Positions 7,311 to 15,502 of a DNA stretch of 24,754 nucleotides are shown one piece after another. Both the position numbers and the translations under genes were made by a program. The notes under the pieces were generated by a model. The model saw only the letters and a program-made list of their open reading frames with translations, ran no database searches and was not told the DNA's origin. The first letter of the stretch is position 1, and every line of letters starts with the position of its first letter. This DNA is from CAZRWH01 sp964603905 (lineage in GTDB: Bacteria; Patescibacteriota; Gracilibacteria; UBA1369; UBA12470): contig CAZRWH010000019.1 of assembly GCA_964603905.1 (NCBI GenBank), positions 1 through 24,754 of the forward strand, written 5' to 3'.

Positions 7311-8497
7311 ATATTTTGAATAAAATCATTAAGCATAAACGTTGTAGTTTGCAAAAAGAGACTATTCCCGGGCGTTTTCGTGATGCGCTATCTGGACGCA
7401 ATAAGGTTTCTTTGATTGCTGAAATAAAAATGGCTTCTCCTAGTGAAGGGGTGATATGCAAGGATTGTGATCCTGTTTCTTTGGCAAAAATTTATGAGAA
7501 TGAAGGTGCTTCGGCTATCTCTGTTGTTACTGATGAAGAGTTTTTTGGAGGGAGCCTGGACATGCTTAAACAGGTTTGTGCTTCTGTAAATCTGCCCGTT
7601 CTTCGAAAGGATTTCGTTGTTAGCGAGAAGCAAATTTATGAGGCGGCTTTTGTTGGTGCTTCTGCAGTTTTGTTGATCGCTTCTGTTCTAGATGTTGAGA
7701 TGCTTACTAAATATATAAGTGTTGTTGAGAGCCTGGGTATGGATGCTTTGGTAGAAGTTCATGACCAATTGGATCTCGAAAAAGCTGTTTTGTCTGGCGC
7801 TTCAATCATTGGTATTAACAATCGTGATCTTAAGACTTTTGAGGTGGATTTAGGACGTACTCGAATGCTTTCGAAGATGATTTCGGATGATCTGATTGTT
7901 GTTTCTGAGAGCGGTATTTGTGACGCTTTTGATGTTCGTCTTCTTAAGGGGAGCTGTGATGCGGTTTTGGTTGGGACTTCTATTTTGAAATCAAGATGTA
8001 TTCCAGCTAAGGTGCGTGAGCTTTCTAGGAATAGACCTTTGCTTAAAGTTTGTGGAGTGCAGGATCTTGAGACCGCTTTGTTTTGTGATGAGGGGGGTGT
8101 TGATTTTATTGGCTTTAACTTTATAAAAACAAGTCCTCGTTATATTGAGCCGGATGATGCTCGGAAAATTGCGGCACATCTAAAAAATGCTAAGCCTGTG
8201 GCGCTTTTTGCAGATGAGCAAGAAAGTGATTTTGAGTTTGTTCAAATACATGGTGACAAACCTGTTATTCGTGGGGAAGGGGTCGCGATTCCTTTGTTTG
8301 ATTTGCCAAAAGGACAGCCAGGAAAAATTGATCTTGAGAAGCCTTTTCCGTATCCGAGTTTTATTGCTGGTGGGCTTGAAGCGAAAGATGTTGTTGGCCT
8401 AGATGTTTTTGCTGTTGATGTTGCTCGTGGGGTCGAGACAAATGGTAGAAAAGATATTTCGAAAGTTAATAATTTTTTAAAAAACTTATCATTATGA
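7307..8497 (+). CDS. trpCF: Bifunctional indole-3-glycerol-phosphate synthase / phosphoribosylanthranilate isomerase
   Basis: Two consecutive (beta/alpha)8 enzymes in one 396-residue chain. Residues about 1-238 are IGP synthase (ILNKIIKHKR, SLIAEIKMASPSEG, VLRKDFVV, ASAVLLIASVL, GINNRDLKTFEVDL, VVSESGI, AVLVGTSIL). Residues about 244-396 are PRA isomerase: KVCG with the catalytic cysteine at 249, GFNFIKTSPRYI, VQIHGDK, an Asp in PLFDLP suited to the general acid, IAGGL and VDVARGVE. Domain order (TrpC then TrpF) is as in E. coli. The isomerase half is only about 150 residues against roughly 200 in typical TrpF, so some helices must be shortened. Overlaps trpD and trpB by 4 bases each (ATGA). 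Confidence 0.95.
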   Translation: MNILNKIIKHKRCSLQKETIPGRFRDALSGRNKVSLIAEIKMASPSEGVICKDCDPVSLAKIYENEGASAISVVTDEEFFGGSLDMLKQVCASVNLPVLRKDFVVSEKQIYEAAFVGASAVLLIASVLDVEMLTKYISVVESLGMDALVEVHDQLDLEKAVLSGASIIGINNRDLKTFEVDLGRTRMLSKMISDDLIVVSESGICDAFDVRLLKGSCDAVLVGTSILKSRCIPAKVRELSRNRPLLKVCGVQDLETALFCDEGGVDFIGFNFIKTSPRYIEPDDARKIAAHLKNAKPVALFADEQESDFEFVQIHGDKPVIRGEGVAIPLFDLPKGQPGKIDLEKPFPYPSFIAGGLEAKDVVGLDVFAVDVARGVETNGRKDISKVNNFLKNLSL

Positions 8498-9651
8498 AAT
8501 CTCAAAATGGATATTTCGGTGAGTTTGGAGGGGCTTTTGTGCCCGAGGTTTTGCATCAGTATTTTCAAGACCTCAAATCTTGTTATAAAGATGCTGACTT
8601 GAGGAAAGATTTAGCCAGTGAGCTTTCTGCTTTCTCGTGTCGTCCAACTCCGCTTATGTTTGCGGCGAATCTCACTGCTCATTTCAATGGGCCTAAAATT
8701 TATATCAAACGTGAAGATTTGAATCACACTGGTTCGCATAAGCTCAATAATGTGATGGGACAAGGGCTTCTAGCGAGACGCATGGGGAAGACTAGGGTTA
8801 TTGCGGAAACTGGTGCTGGTCAGCATGGTGTTGCAACTGCGACGATGGCTGCGAGGCTTGGTTTTGAATGTGTTGTTTATATGGGGAAGAAAGATGTTGA
8901 GAGACAGAAGTACAACGTTTTGTTGATGGAGAAGCTTGGGGCAAAAGTTGTGGCTGTAACTGATGGTAGTTGTATCTTAAAAGATGCCATTAATGCCGCC
9001 ATGAAAGATCTTGTGACGAACGTTGCAGACACTTATTACGTTCTTGGTACAGCTTGTGGTCCAGCTCCTTATCCTGAGATGGTGTCAGATTTTCAGTCAG
9101 TTATTGGCAAGGAAGCTCGCAAACAAATTCTTGATGCTGAAGGACGCCTACCTAATGCGATTTATGCTTGTGTTGGCGGTGGCTCAAATGCGTTGGGGAT
9201 TTTCGATGCTTTTCTTGAGGATGATGTTGAATTAATTGCTGTTGAGGCTGGAGGAAAGGGACCAGGTAAGCATGCCGCTAGGCTGGCTTCTGGAGAGGGG
9301 AGTGTTGGTGTTGCCCAGGGATATAAGACGTATTTTTTGCAAAATCCTGATGGCCAACTTGGTAAAACTCACTCGATTGCTGCTGGGCTTGATTACGTCG
9401 GAGTGTCGCCAATACTTGCCGATTTGCGCGATAAAGGGCGAGTTCGGTTTGAGAGTGCGCTTGATGATGATGTCGTTGAGGCTCGTGATCTTGCTGTTCG
9501 TCTCGAGGGAATAATTCCTGCGCTTGAGTCCTCTCATGCTTTTGCCCAGGCTTTTTCGGAGATTGATCACTACTCAAAAGATGATGTTGTGATAATCAAT
9601 CAGTCGGGTAGAGGGGACAAGGATCTTTTAACCAACCTAAAAAATGTATAA
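8494..9651 (+). CDS. trpB: Tryptophan synthase beta subunit
   Basis: PLP enzyme that condenses indole with serine to give tryptophan. The 385-residue sequence is a typical TrpB1: FGEFGGAFVPE at the start, the PLP-lysine motif HTGSHKLNN, catalytic ETGAGQHGVA, the phosphate-binding GGGSNA, EGIIPALESSHA and the cofactor-ring serine in NQSGRGDKD. All key residues appear intact. ATG at 8494 overlaps the trpCF stop (ATGA), and the gene overlaps trpA by 8 bases, consistent with stoichiometric expression of the alpha and beta subunits. Confidence 0.98.
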   Translation: MKSQNGYFGEFGGAFVPEVLHQYFQDLKSCYKDADLRKDLASELSAFSCRPTPLMFAANLTAHFNGPKIYIKREDLNHTGSHKLNNVMGQGLLARRMGKTRVIAETGAGQHGVATATMAARLGFECVVYMGKKDVERQKYNVLLMEKLGAKVVAVTDGSCILKDAINAAMKDLVTNVADTYYVLGTACGPAPYPEMVSDFQSVIGKEARKQILDAEGRLPNAIYACVGGGSNALGIFDAFLEDDVELIAVEAGGKGPGKHAARLASGEGSVGVAQGYKTYFLQNPDGQLGKTHSIAAGLDYVGVSPILADLRDKGRVRFESALDDDVVEARDLAVRLEGIIPALESSHAFAQAFSEIDHYSKDDVVIINQSGRGDKDLLTNLKNV

Positions 9652-10417
9652 ATTAGAAAAAAATGTTCGTTCTCGATTGAAGCGCAAGGAAATTCTGCTC
9701 GTGTCGCATGTTGTTTTGGGGTTTCCGTCGTTTCAACTTGGTAGAGAGTCGGTAGATGAGATGGTTAAGGCCGGGACGGATATTATTGAACTTCAGATAC
9801 CGTTTTCTGATCCAGAGGCGGATGGACCGTTTTTTACCATGGCCCAACAAGCTTCTCTTGATTTGGGGGCGCGAGTTTCGGAGTGCTTTGATTTTGCTCG
9901 GGATGTTTGTGCTAGGCACAAGAGTACGAATTTCGTATTCATGACTTATTACAATATTTTGTTTAGATATGGGGTGAGGCGATTTGTTAAAGATGCGGCA
10001 GATGCAGGGGTGCAGGGGATTATTGTACCGGATCTTCCGATTGAGGAGGCTGGTGATTATGTAGAGTCTTGTCGGCAGTTTGATGTGGCGCCGATTTTTA
10101 TGTTTACACCCACTAGCTCAGATGATCGGATGAGTGAAATTGCGAGGAGTGCTGGAGGTTTCGTCTATTGCCAGGCTAGGGTCGGAATAACGGGAGTGAA
10201 AACCGAGTTTGGTTATGAGAAAGAGCGGTATATTAATCGTTGTCGAGCTGCCACCGATTTGCCTCTAGCGATGGGGTTTGGGATTCAGGAAAAGGCTGAT
10301 GTTGATTTTTTGAAAGGGAAAGTTGATATTGCGATTTGCTGTACTCAGGCGGTTAAAGTTTTGGCTAAGGATGGTGCTGAGGCGATGGGGGAGTTTTTGA
10401 GGAAACTTAACGTCTAA
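9644..10417 (+). CDS. trpA: Tryptophan synthase alpha subunit, with atypical phosphate site
   Basis: Cleaves indole-3-glycerol phosphate to indole, which passes to TrpB. The 257-residue (beta/alpha)8 protein keeps both catalytic acids at the Salmonella numbering: Glu49 in IIELQIPFSDP and Asp60 in EADGP. GITG (usual GVTG) and MGFGI are present. Unusual points: the usual LG(D)P near residue 25 reads VVLGFP, the ELGIPFSDPLADGP block reads Q and E at two positions, and the late GSA motif that holds the substrate phosphate is replaced by ICCTQAV near residue 235. It is still the last gene of the trp operon, so I keep the call. The next gene has its own candidate promoter. Confidence 0.92.
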   Translation: MYKLEKNVRSRLKRKEILLVSHVVLGFPSFQLGRESVDEMVKAGTDIIELQIPFSDPEADGPFFTMAQQASLDLGARVSECFDFARDVCARHKSTNFVFMTYYNILFRYGVRRFVKDAADAGVQGIIVPDLPIEEAGDYVESCRQFDVAPIFMFTPTSSDDRMSEIARSAGGFVYCQARVGITGVKTEFGYEKERYINRCRAATDLPLAMGFGIQEKADVDFLKGKVDIAICCTQAVKVLAKDGAEAMGEFLRKLNV

Positions 10418-10423
10418 ATTCGG

Positions 10424-10452
10424 TTGTAAGATTCCTGGTATTTTGGTAGTAT
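10424..10452 (+). promoter_or_regulatory. Candidate promoter for the 7TM/ATP-grasp cassette
   Basis: TTGTAA (10424-10429), 17-base spacer, TAGTAT (10447-10452), starting 7 bases after the trpA stop. A start near 10459 would leave a short leader carrying TTAAGGA, a good Shine-Dalgarno match 7 bases before the ATG at 10478. No terminator hairpin separates it from trpA, so read-through from the trp operon is also possible. Confidence 0.5.
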
Positions 10453-10477
10453 TTTTTGGAAATTTAAGGATTAAAAT

Positions 10478-12016
10478 ATGAAAAAATTACTTTCCAGTTA
10501 TCTGCTTGCGATTATTGCCGCTGGTATCTTTGTTTTGCCTGTTGCTGTTGCGCAAAACGATGCCCCTGTTGCAACTTTGGCTAGTGTTTCTCAGGAAGAA
10601 GTTGAAGGCATTACTGCGAGCATTGATGCCGATTCTATAGTTATGGTTAACAGGAGTATTATCTTTGATGCTTCTGGCAGTTTTTCGTCAAATCCTGACG
10701 ATGAACTTATTTATGAATGGCACCTTGGTGACGGGAATCGTCAGCAGGGTATTGAGATTGTTCACTCTTATGTGAATCCAGGCGAGTATCAGGTTAATTT
10801 GGTTGTTAAAAATACGGTTGGGGAGCAGGATGTTTTGACTCATGATGTTTTTGTTTATGAAAGCACATTCCTGATGCTGACCGATAATTCAGAAGAGGCT
10901 GAAAGGCTTGATAGTTTGGGCGCTTATGCGAAAGAGCAAGATGTTTATATTAATCTGGTTGGTAGTTTTTATGACACTTCTGAATTCTTGTCTGAAGAGG
11001 TGATTTTGCAACAATTGCAAGAGTCGCTTAGCAATCTTAAGAAGTATGACACTGTTGTACTTTGGACAGTTGGTAGTTCTGGACTTACGATCCTTTCGCA
11101 ACTGGTTCAGAGTGATGAGCTGAGTGATGTTTTTCAAGGGGCTGATGTGATTGTGATTTCTGATCAAAATCTTTCGACGCTTCAAAACATTGCGGAAGGT
11201 ACTTTTAGAACGATTAGTCCGAACCAGATTGTTTTGACTAGAGCTGAGGCGCTTTGGCCGCTGGTTGATGCTGAGAACGTTGATGATTTTCTTGCAGACC
11301 TTGAACTTCGTGGAGTGACGTATCGGATTATTGATAGTGCTGTGAATATTGGGCCTACGAACTTCATGTCGTATTTTGTTAACTACATGATTGAGAAAGG
11401 TGTTCCGAGTAACTCGGTTAAGCTTATCTTGATGCTGCCTGTGATCGTTATGATGGTGGCGTTCTTCAAGCAGGTTGTTGGACTTGAGACATTGGGGGTT
11501 TATACACCTTCGATTTTGACTCTTTCTTTCATTGCTTTGGGGCTTGAATTTGGGCTCTTTATTCTGTTTTTGATTTTGCTTTTTGGTACGCTTTCGCGTT
11601 TGGTTTTGAAAAAATATAGGCTTCTATATATTCCGAGAATGGCGATAGTTTTGACTATTGTTAGTGTGACGATTCTTGTGATTATGTTGATGGGGGCTTA
11701 TCTAAATGTTTCGCAACTGGTTTCGATTTCTGTCTTCCCGATGCTTATTATGAGTACGCTTGTTGAGAAGTTTGTGAGTATTCAAACTGGCAAGGGTATT
11801 AAGCGAGCGCTTGTGATCGTTATGGAAGCGGTTTTGGTTTCTGTTCTTTGTTACTTTGTTGCGGAATGGACTTTCCTTAAGACGCTGATGCTTGGTCATC
11901 CAGAAATAATTTTCTTGTGTCTAGCAGCAAATGTCTTCCTGGGAAGATGGGCTGGTTTGAGATTGATGGAGTACGTTAGGTTCCGTGAGATATTTAGGTA
12001 TTCGGAGGAGGAGTAG
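10478..12016 (+). CDS. PKD-domain protein with C-terminal seven-helix (7TM_transglut-like) membrane domain
   Basis: A 512-residue envelope protein. Residues 1-25 are a signal peptide (ending VAVAQ). A PKD domain spans about 45-128, with the signature WHLGDGN, HSYVNPGEYQVNLVV. Residues about 128-290 form an alpha/beta extracellular region I cannot name (FLMLTD, DTVVLWTVGSSG, ADVIVISD). From about residue 310 there are seven hydrophobic segments. Their pattern LPVIVMMVAFFKQVVGLET, GVYTPSILTLSF, LLYIPRMAIVLT and VFPMLIMSTLVEKF matches, from memory, the 7TM region of the 'inactive transglutaminase fused to seven helices' family. In that family the extracellular part is a dead transglutaminase; here a PKD domain stands instead. 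The neighbouring ATP-grasp gene is the usual partner of such 7TM proteins. The stop at 12014-12016 is followed one base later by an assembly gap. Confidence 0.8.
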   Translation: MKKLLSSYLLAIIAAGIFVLPVAVAQNDAPVATLASVSQEEVEGITASIDADSIVMVNRSIIFDASGSFSSNPDDELIYEWHLGDGNRQQGIEIVHSYVNPGEYQVNLVVKNTVGEQDVLTHDVFVYESTFLMLTDNSEEAERLDSLGAYAKEQDVYINLVGSFYDTSEFLSEEVILQQLQESLSNLKKYDTVVLWTVGSSGLTILSQLVQSDELSDVFQGADVIVISDQNLSTLQNIAEGTFRTISPNQIVLTRAEALWPLVDAENVDDFLADLELRGVTYRIIDSAVNIGPTNFMSYFVNYMIEKGVPSNSVKLILMLPVIVMMVAFFKQVVGLETLGVYTPSILTLSFIALGLEFGLFILFLILLFGTLSRLVLKKYRLLYIPRMAIVLTIVSVTILVIMLMGAYLNVSQLVSISVFPMLIMSTLVEKFVSIQTGKGIKRALVIVMEAVLVSVLCYFVAEWTFLKTLMLGHPEIIFLCLAANVFLGRWAGLRLMEYVRFREIFRYSEEE

Positions 12017-12017
12017 A

Positions 12018-12117
12018 NNNNNNNNNNNNNNNNNNNNNNNNNNNNNNNNNNNNNNNNNNNNNNNNNNNNNNNNNNNNNNNNNNNNNNNNNNNNNNNNNNN
12101 NNNNNNNNNNNNNNNNN
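12018..12117. other. Assembly gap (100 N) between the 7TM gene and the ATP-grasp gene
   Basis: Exactly 100 N, most likely a scaffold placeholder of unknown true size. It begins one base after the 7TM stop and ends two bases before the ATP-grasp ATG, so the ribosome-binding site, and possibly an extra small gene, are hidden. Confidence 0.95.
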
Positions 12118-12119
12118 AA

Positions 12120-14437
12120 ATGGTAAATTTAAATCTTTCAAAAGGCATTCTAGGTATTAATGCGAGGAATCTCCTCTACATTAGGCCGTACAACAAGAAA
12201 AAAGCTGTGAAACTTGCGGATAGCAAGCTTAAAACAAAGCACTTCTTGTCGGCCAGGGGTGTCCCAGTTCCGAGGCTTTACGGGGCGATTAGGAGCCGTG
12301 AGGAGCTTGAGAAGTTTGACTTCAATGTTTTGCCAAATAACTTTGTCCTTAAGCCGAACTATGGTTTTGGTGGAGAGGGGATTATTCCTATTGTTGGAAG
12401 GGAAGGTAATAACTTTATTACCGCTTCTGGAAAAAAGATTTCGAAATGGTTAATTATCGAACACATCGGGGACATCCTGGATGGACGTTATTCGATTACT
12501 GGATCAAGTGATATTGCGTTTTTTGAGCAGTTGATTGTTTGTGATGACAAGGTTCGGCCTTATTCATACAAAGGACTTCCTGATATTCGTGTGGTTGTTC
12601 ACAATCTTATTCCTGTCATGGCGATGTTGCGTCTTCCTACCCGAGAATCTGACGGGAAGGCGAATCTTCATTTAGGGGCAATGGCTGTTGGTATTGATAT
12701 TGCCAAAGGTGTTGCGACTCATGTTGTTAAGGGACGCAAGATTATTGAAGGACCTGAGGGGCTTTCAGGTTTCGAAATTCCTTATTGGGATGAAATTTTG
12801 TTGATTTCTTCGAAGGTACAGTTGATTACAAATATAGGTTATTTGGCTGTTGATATTGCGTTGGATAAAACAAACGGGCCTGTCTTGCTTGAGGTAAATG
12901 CTCGTGCTGGACTTGGTGTGCAGGTTGCTAATTTGGCGCCTCTAAGGAAGCGTCTTGAGAGAATTCAAGGTGTCAAAGTTACGACTCCTGAGAAAGGTGT
13001 GCGTATTGCTCAGGATATGTTTGGTAATAAGGTTGAAAAAGATATTCAAACAATCTCAGGTAAAGCTGTAATTGGTGAAAAAGAGATGGTTGATGTTATT
13101 GGAAAGAAAGGGCCTATCAAGGTTTTGGCGTCTATCAACCCGGTTGTTGAGAGTTCTGTTATTGATCAGAGTCTTGCTGAGCTTTTGGGATTGGTTAGCG
13201 ATGAAGAGTCTACGGAAGGAAATAATATTAAGCTTAAGTTTGCTCTTTCGGATATGCGTGTTCAAACTTTGGCCGCTTTGGAAGATTTATCAGGAAAAGA
13301 TTTTAAATTAATTATTGGAAAAAGAGATCTTAGCAACTTCCTTGTTGATCCATCTCGAAAATATAAAGAAAAAGGCAAGATCCCTGAGTTCAAAGGTTCT
13401 TCTCCTGATGATATGGGTTCAAGCTCAAAGGTTCATTATGGATCTGTTGATGCAAAGCTTGCAGACATTGATAAGCAGATTAAGCTTCTTTACCATTTGC
13501 GTCCGCTGAATTTGGAAGAGGAGCGTATTAAATTTTTGAAAGATAATAAATACAATCCTCAGTTTGTTTATCCTGATCTGAAATTTGATCCGTTTAGATT
13601 ACGAGAAAAGCTTAAGGCTTTGTCTTTTGATGATTCTTCATATGGAAAGATTTTCAGTGACAAGCGTGATGAAATCCTCAAGAAATTGTCACTTGTTGAA
13701 CATATCGGTACAGATGCATTCACAGATAAGTCTGTTGCGTTGTTTGGTCGTCCTGATGAAGATCTAATTAAATTTGCTAAGGATCATCTGCATTCAAAAC
13801 CACATGCTTTCAAGCACGAGGATTTGAATATTGATCATGAAGAAGCTGCGAAACGGTTCCAAGAGGTTTTTGACAAATATGAGCTCAAGGATTGGAAAGT
13901 GAAAATCAAAGAGAGTATGGTTGCCGATTGTATGGCCGGGAAAAGAGGCGCTTTGTTTGTTCGCAAAGGTGCAATCTTCTCTGAAACGAGGCTTAGAATG
14001 TTGATTGCACATGAAATCGAAACTCATATTTTGACTGCTGTTAACGGAAGTGCTCAGCATTATGAAATATTCAATAGAGGGCTTGCTAATTATCTTGAGA
14101 CTCAAGAAGGACTTGCTGTTCGAAATCAAATGCTTGCGGTTGATCATGACGTTGAGAAAAACTATTGGGCGGCTGTTTCGGTTCTTGCAGTGGATCATGC
14201 TTTTGATCATTCATTCCGCGAAGTTTTTGATATGGTTTGCGAGCTTGGATTCAGTGAAGAGCGTGCTTTCCGTGTTGCTCTTAAGGTCAAGAGAGGTTTC
14301 GAGGACACAAGCTTCAAAGGTGCATTCACAAAAGATTTCATATATTTCAAAGGCTACAAAGACATCAAGCAGTTTGAAAGTGAAGGGGGTGACATCAAGG
14401 ATCTTTATTACGGAAAATACAACCTCAAAGATCTTGA
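12120..14437 (+). CDS. ATP-grasp ligase / degenerate retropepsin-like / DUF1704 (QEGLA) metallopeptidase fusion, 3' end in gap
   Basis: At least 772 residues in three modules. Residues 1-290 are an ATP-grasp ligase of the alpha-L-glutamate-ligase-like (RimK-like, sugar-transfer-associated) type: GINARNLLYIRPYN, LADSKLKTKHFL, VLKPNYGFGGEG (Lys78) and the metal-binding LLEVNARAG (Glu258, Asn260). Residues about 312-415 resemble the RimK-associated retropepsin-like protease: GKAVIGEKEMVDV, then LIIGKRDLSNFLVDPSRKY, but the catalytic D-T-G-A is absent (the aligned stretch reads SINPVVES near 338). Residues about 480-770 are DUF1704/QEGLA peptidase with HEIETH (631-636), the HEXXXH zinc signature, and TQEGLA (661-666). 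Similar peptidases include the eukaryotic MATCAP tyrosine carboxypeptidases. Likely role: adding and removing an amino acid or peptide on a substrate; the substrate is unknown. ATG at 12120 follows a gap, so the true start is likely but unproven. Confidence 0.8.
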
Positions 14438-14537
14438 NNNNNNNNNNNNNNNNNNNNNNNNNNNNNNNNNNNNNNNNNNNNNNNNNNNNNNNNNNNNNNN
14501 NNNNNNNNNNNNNNNNNNNNNNNNNNNNNNNNNNNNN
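14438..14537. other. Assembly gap (100 N) between convergent genes
   Basis: Exactly 100 N. It hides the 3' end of the ATP-grasp/peptidase gene (plus strand) and of queA (minus strand). Open frames that appear to cross it are artefacts of the placeholder. Confidence 0.95.
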
Positions 14538-15466
14538 TTTTCGATTAATTCTTTGCTAGCGAAAGAGCTGATTAGCATCAAGAGGGTGCTTTCGGGTAGA
14601 TGGAAGTTTGTGAGCATATGATCGACGAACTGCCATTTGTAACCTGGGTATATGAAGATGTCGGTCTCTTCTGATTTTGCTTCGAGTCGCCCGTTATGGG
14701 CGCAGCTTTCCAGTACGCGGACTGATGTTGTTCCGACTGCTACGATTTTTTGGTTTTCTTGTTTTGCGGCGTTGAGTGACTGAGCTGTTTTTGAGTCAAT
14801 TGTGTACCACTCGGAATGCATTTTGTGGTCTAGGACTGAGTCTGTTTTTACAGGTTCAAAAGTTCCTCTTCCCACATGAAGAGTTACGAATTGCTTGTCT
14901 ATTGAGCGCTCTTCAAGTTGCTTGAAAATTCTATCTGTGAAGTGCAGTCCTGCTGTTGGTGCTGCGACGCTACCTTTTGGGCCTGCATAAACTGTTTGGT
15001 ACTGCTCGTCTGTTGCTTTGGAATCTTTGATATATGGTGGAAGGGGAGTGACTCCGATTTTATCAACTTCTTCGTCGAAGTTTTTTGATTTAAATTTTAT
15101 TACTCGGCTTCCGTCCTCATTGATAGAGAGAACTTCACCAAAAAGATCCTCTCCGAACTTTAATTCTGTTCCAACCTTGAATTTTCGTCCAGGCTTGGTG
15201 AGGCATTCCCAGGTAAGAGGGGATATCTCTTTGGTTAATAGTATTTCGCCGAGATCTCCGTAGAGGCGAGCCTTGATCACTTTTGAGTTGTTAAAAATCA
15301 GAGAGCATCCCGATGGAAGGAGTTGGGGTAGGTCTAGGAACGTCTTGTGCTCTATTTTTTCCGATTCTCGATGAACAACCATTAGCCTTGATGTGTCTCT
15401 TGGGACTACTGGTTCTTTGGCAATAAGTTCTGGAGGTAGGTTGTATGAAAAGTCGCTTCTAAGCAT
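14538..15466 (-). CDS. queA: S-adenosylmethionine:tRNA ribosyltransferase-isomerase, 3' end in gap
   Basis: Transfers and rearranges the ribosyl part of S-adenosylmethionine onto 7-aminomethyl-7-deazaguanine in tRNA, the penultimate step of queuosine synthesis. The 309 visible residues cover most of the family length (about 340-350). Seen: LRSDFSYNLPPELIAKEP and RDTSRLMVV at the start, LIFNNSKVIKARL, the conserved GSVAAPTAGLHFTD block, VTLHVGRGTFEPV, KIVAVGTTSVRVLE and FHLPESTLLMLISSF just before the gap. About 35 C-terminal residues are missing. ATG at 15466 lies 36 bases after the phosphatase-gene stop, across a heptamer repeat. No other queuosine gene is in the window. Confidence 0.96.
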
Positions 15467-15474
15467 TCGTTTGG

Positions 15475-15502
15475 CTATAGTTTATAGTCTGCAGTTTACA
15501 GT
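15475..15502. repeat. Heptamer tandem repeat, A/T variant (4 units)
   Basis: Four consecutive 7-base units on the plus strand: CTATAGT, TTATAGT, CTGCAGT, TTACAGT (consensus YTRYAGT). It fills most of the 36-base space between the phosphatase-gene stop (15503-15505) and the queA start. The same 7-base periodicity appears at 15563-15590 and 22250-22270. Confidence 0.75.

Noticed and set aside
4114..8497. Alternative genetic code with UGA as glycine (Gracilibacteria or Absconditabacteria type)
   Set aside because: TGA ends trpR, trpD, trpCF, yggT and chorismate mutase at family-appropriate lengths, so UGA is a stop here.
11896..12148. Open frames crossing the 100 N gap near 12018-12117
   Set aside because: They exist only because N codons are not read as stops. 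The plus-strand frame starting at 11985 is likewise an artificial extension; the gene starts at 12120.
13794..14210. 138-codon antisense frame opposite the DUF1704 peptidase
   Set aside because: Shadow of a clearly coding region that contains the HEIETH and QEGLA motifs; no domain of its own.
14438..14621. Apparent continuation of the ATP-grasp/peptidase frame beyond the second gap
   Set aside because: Sequence after the gap is the reverse strand of queA, so the continuation is an artefact.
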